Origin: Desulfopila sp. IMCC35008
Lineage (GTDB): Bacteria; Desulfobacterota; Desulfobulbia; Desulfobulbales; Desulfocapsaceae
DNA length: 64,000 nt
NCBI RefSeq assembly: GCF_010646885.2
Contig: NZ_CP050700.1
Span: 3,064,501 to 3,128,500, forward strand
Direction of reading: 5' to 3'
The notes under the pieces were generated by a model that ran no database searches, was not told the origin of the DNA, and saw nothing but the letters and a program-made list of their open reading frames with translations. Both the position numbers and the translations under genes were made by a program. Positions 61,782 to 64,000 of the stretch are shown in pieces; positions within the stretch are counted from its first letter, which is position 1, and every line of letters begins with the position of its first letter.

Positions 61782-63893
61782 ATGTCCAAGAACCTCTATA
61801 TCTCGGCCCTGGAACCCAAAAGCGGTCTCTCTCTCATTACTCTTGGAGTCATGGACTTCCTGGTCAGGAACCTCGGCAAGGTTGCATTCTTCCGTCCGGT
61901 AGTTAACACCGAAAGGTACAAAGACGGTGCCGATGAGATCATTAACCTCATCGCCAGCCGCTATGAGCTGAAAACAAATTATGACAAGATGTACGCCTTC
62001 ACTATCCAGGAGGCGCGTAATCTGCTCGGTGACAAAAAGCACGACAAGCTGTTGGAAGGAGTACTCGATAAATACAACGATCTCGAACATGAGTATGATT
62101 TCGTACTTTGTCTCGGTACCGATTTCGAAAGTGATTCCTCGGGACTCGAATTCGACCTCAATGTGGAAATCGCCAACAACCTTGGCTGCCCTGTATTGAT
62201 GGTCGCCAATGCGCACAGCGGTTCTCCCCAGGATGTGGTGAAATCCTGCAGGTATGGTATCGAGGCCTTCAAGGATAAAGGCTCGGAAGTACTTGCCGTC
62301 ATCTTGAACAGGACCCCGGAAGAGCAGCAACAGGAGATAATCACCTCGCTAAAAATTGGATTACAGGACAGCGTCGACCTGATCTATTCAATACCCTATG
62401 AGGAAGCACTTGACCGACCGACAATGGCTGAAATTGCCGCAACCTTTGATGCCCAGGTCATATATGGTGAGAACCAACTAAACAGACCGGTCTCACGCTT
62501 TGTCATTGCTGCCATGAACCTCAGGAACTTCCTGCCGAGATTAACCGATGACAGTCTTATCATCACCCCGGTGGACCGACTTGATATTGTACTTGGCACC
62601 CTGGCCGCGTTCCGGTCCTCTAATATGCCTAATATTGCCGGTATTATCCTGACAGGTTATATGGAGCCCGATAAGCTCATGCGTACCCTGCTGCATGGCT
62701 TAAACAACCTGGTGCCGATCATCATGGTACAAGACGACACCTTCACCACCGCCATGAAGGTCAAGGCAATACACAACTGCATCAGACCCGAAGACCGTCT
62801 CAAAATTGCAACAGGACTGAACCTTTTCGAAAACTGGATTGACACCACGGAGTTACGTAACAGGATAATTGGCTACTCAGTCCTTTTTACCACTCCGAAG
62901 ATGTTTGAGTTCAGTCTCATCAAAAGAGCACGGGCAGACAAGCAGACCATCGTCTTACCCGAAGGTGAGGAAGACAGGATATTAAAAGCTGCTGAAATCC
63001 TGATCCACCGTGATGCAGTGGAAATCACTCTGCTGGGGCGGGAGGATGTCATCCGGGAGAAGATCCTGACACTTGGGCTCAACCTCACCAGCGTTACCAT
63101 CATCAACCCAACCGAATCAGCCTACTTCGAAGACTATGTGGACACCTACTTCTCACTTCGTAAACATAAGGGAATAACCCCCGACAATGCCAGGGATGTG
63201 ATGTCCGGTGTCACCCATTTTGGCACCATGATGGTGTACAAGGGTCATGCGGATGGCATGGTTTCAGGGTCGGTTCACTCAACCCTGAACACAGTCCGCC
63301 CTTCCCTGGAATTTGTCAAAACCAAACCCGGCAGCACTATCATGTCGTCCATTTTCCTGATGTGCCTGGAAGACCGTGTCCTCGCTTATGGTGACTGTGC
63401 GGTTAATCCCCGTCCGAATGCGGAACAACTGGCAGAGATTGCTATCGAGTCGGCAAAAACCGCCGAACTGTTCGGTATCAAGCCTTTGGTTGCCATGCTT
63501 TCGTACTCTTCCGGAACGTCCGGGAAAGGGGAGGAAGTTGACAAGGTCAAGAAAGCAACGGAGATAGCCAGGAAACTGGCTCCCAACTTACCCATTGAGG
63601 GACCGATTCAATATGATGCCGCAGTCGATATAACCGTCGCCCGAACGAAAATGCCGGACAGTCTGGTAGCCGGCAAGGCGACGGTTTTTATTTTTCCCGA
63701 CCTCAACACCGGCAACAACACCTACAAGGCGGTTCAGCGATCCGCCGGGGCGGTAGCCATCGGTCCCATCATGCAGGGATTGAACAAGCCGGTAAACGAC
63801 CTTAGTCGTGGGTGCAATGTGGCAGATATCGTCAATACCGTCGCGATTACCGCCATACAGGCCCAGGCAGAAAAGCAAAGGCAAAACAGATGA
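61782..63893 (+). CDS. pta: Phosphate acetyltransferase
   Basis: 703 residues, the long three-domain type. It has an N-terminal P-loop-like domain without a standard Walker A (Ser-Ala-Leu-Glu-Pro-Lys-Ser-Gly-Leu at 8-16) and a DRTGG domain (about 220-330). The catalytic PTA_PTB domain (about 375-695) has Val-Leu-Pro-Glu-Gly-Glu-Glu-Asp-Arg, Gly-Asp-Cys-Ala-Val-Asn-Pro-Arg-Pro and Gly-Pro-Ile-Gln-Tyr-Asp-Ala-Ala. It interconverts acetyl-CoA and acetyl phosphate. In acetate-forming or acetate-using anaerobes it pairs with acetate kinase, which is not in view; it may lie just past the window's right edge. It is preceded by a possible operator palindrome. Confidence 0.95.
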   Translation: MSKNLYISALEPKSGLSLITLGVMDFLVRNLGKVAFFRPVVNTERYKDGADEIINLIASRYELKTNYDKMYAFTIQEARNLLGDKKHDKLLEGVLDKYNDLEHEYDFVLCLGTDFESDSSGLEFDLNVEIANNLGCPVLMVANAHSGSPQDVVKSCRYGIEAFKDKGSEVLAVILNRTPEEQQQEIITSLKIGLQDSVDLIYSIPYEEALDRPTMAEIAATFDAQVIYGENQLNRPVSRFVIAAMNLRNFLPRLTDDSLIITPVDRLDIVLGTLAAFRSSNMPNIAGIILTGYMEPDKLMRTLLHGLNNLVPIIMVQDDTFTTAMKVKAIHNCIRPEDRLKIATGLNLFENWIDTTELRNRIIGYSVLFTTPKMFEFSLIKRARADKQTIVLPEGEEDRILKAAEILIHRDAVEITLLGREDVIREKILTLGLNLTSVTIINPTESAYFEDYVDTYFSLRKHKGITPDNARDVMSGVTHFGTMMVYKGHADGMVSGSVHSTLNTVRPSLEFVKTKPGSTIMSSIFLMCLEDRVLAYGDCAVNPRPNAEQLAEIAIESAKTAELFGIKPLVAMLSYSSGTSGKGEEVDKVKKATEIARKLAPNLPIEGPIQYDAAVDITVARTKMPDSLVAGKATVFIFPDLNTGNNTYKAVQRSAGAVAIGPIMQGLNKPVNDLSRGCNVADIVNTVAITAIQAQAEKQRQNR

Positions 63894-64000
63894 ACAGGAA
63901 TGGACGGGAAGAGCATAAATAATGTTTCCCCAGTAGAGAGACATCCTTGAAATAATTGTTTTGCGAGTGATACAATTCCTGGGAATGCACCTATTGATCC
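63894..64000. other. Window end, no gene seen
   Basis: The last 107 bases have no start with a ribosome site. A neighbouring gene such as ackA would begin beyond the window, which I cannot check. Confidence 0.3.

Noticed and set aside
1-64000. tRNA, rRNA, CRISPR array, insertion sequence or prophage
   Set aside because: None was seen by reading the sequence; a dedicated scan could still find a small RNA that I missed.

Overview
The window is a stretch of bacterial chromosome with moderate GC and tightly packed genes. I infer a Gram-negative, anaerobic member of the Desulfobacterota, probably Desulfobulbales. The reasons are outer-membrane and lipoprotein genes, an 'archaeal-type' split glutamate synthase with ferredoxin-like clusters, a long three-domain phosphate acetyltransferase, a TatA pair, and the general protein style. 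This placement rests on family knowledge, not on a search. I found no rRNA, tRNA, CRISPR array, insertion sequence or prophage.

Layout. (1) 1-5200: the 3' end of an outer-membrane protein gene, then a decaying 4-aminobutyrate (GABA) locus. gabD and an Fe-S QueG-like gene are intact, but gabT and a sigma-54 activator gene survive only as fragments with stops, a frameshift and deletions. Two matching 18-bp palindromes lie between them. (2) 5200-9240: PilZ protein, TatD nuclease, a cysteine-cluster protein, a thiamine-binding-like protein and glyA. (3) 9240-19150: an MFS transporter, a soluble hybrid histidine kinase, and a TolC/adaptor/RND efflux operon ending in a translationally coupled DUF309 gene. 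(4) 19160-29710: an orphan GAF-PilB-type ATPase, then an envelope block with a repeat lipoprotein, a PBP1A-type enzyme with a large insertion, and an MltD-type lytic transglycosylase. (5) 29860-31430: a TraB-family protein and YhbY. (6) 31440-43180, all minus strand: the translation/RNA operon rimP-nusA-ylxR-infB-rbfA-nrnA-truB-rpsO-pnp followed by dut and an MBL-fold hydrolase. It has a good sigma-70 promoter and a terminator-like leader hairpin. (7) 43580-50760: topoisomerase III, rsfS, thrC, a purine nucleoside phosphorylase coupled to an MTA/SAH deaminase, and two tatA-type genes. (8) 50950-56290: a three-gene split glutamate synthase operon with a clear promoter and terminator. (9) 56370-61600: a small proline-rich protein, an O6-alkylguanine methyltransferase, a P-loop/FHA/phosphoesterase fusion protein, and a PhoU-like/Pit phosphate transport pair. 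(10) pta at the right end.

The most unusual object is the 691-residue protein at 57356-59431. It joins a P-loop NTPase/kinase-like domain, an FHA-like phosphopeptide-binding domain and a PPP-type metallophosphoesterase in one chain. Its gene lies between a DNA-repair methyltransferase gene and phosphate-uptake genes. The decaying GABA locus is the clearest evolutionary story: its former gene content can still be read from fragments.
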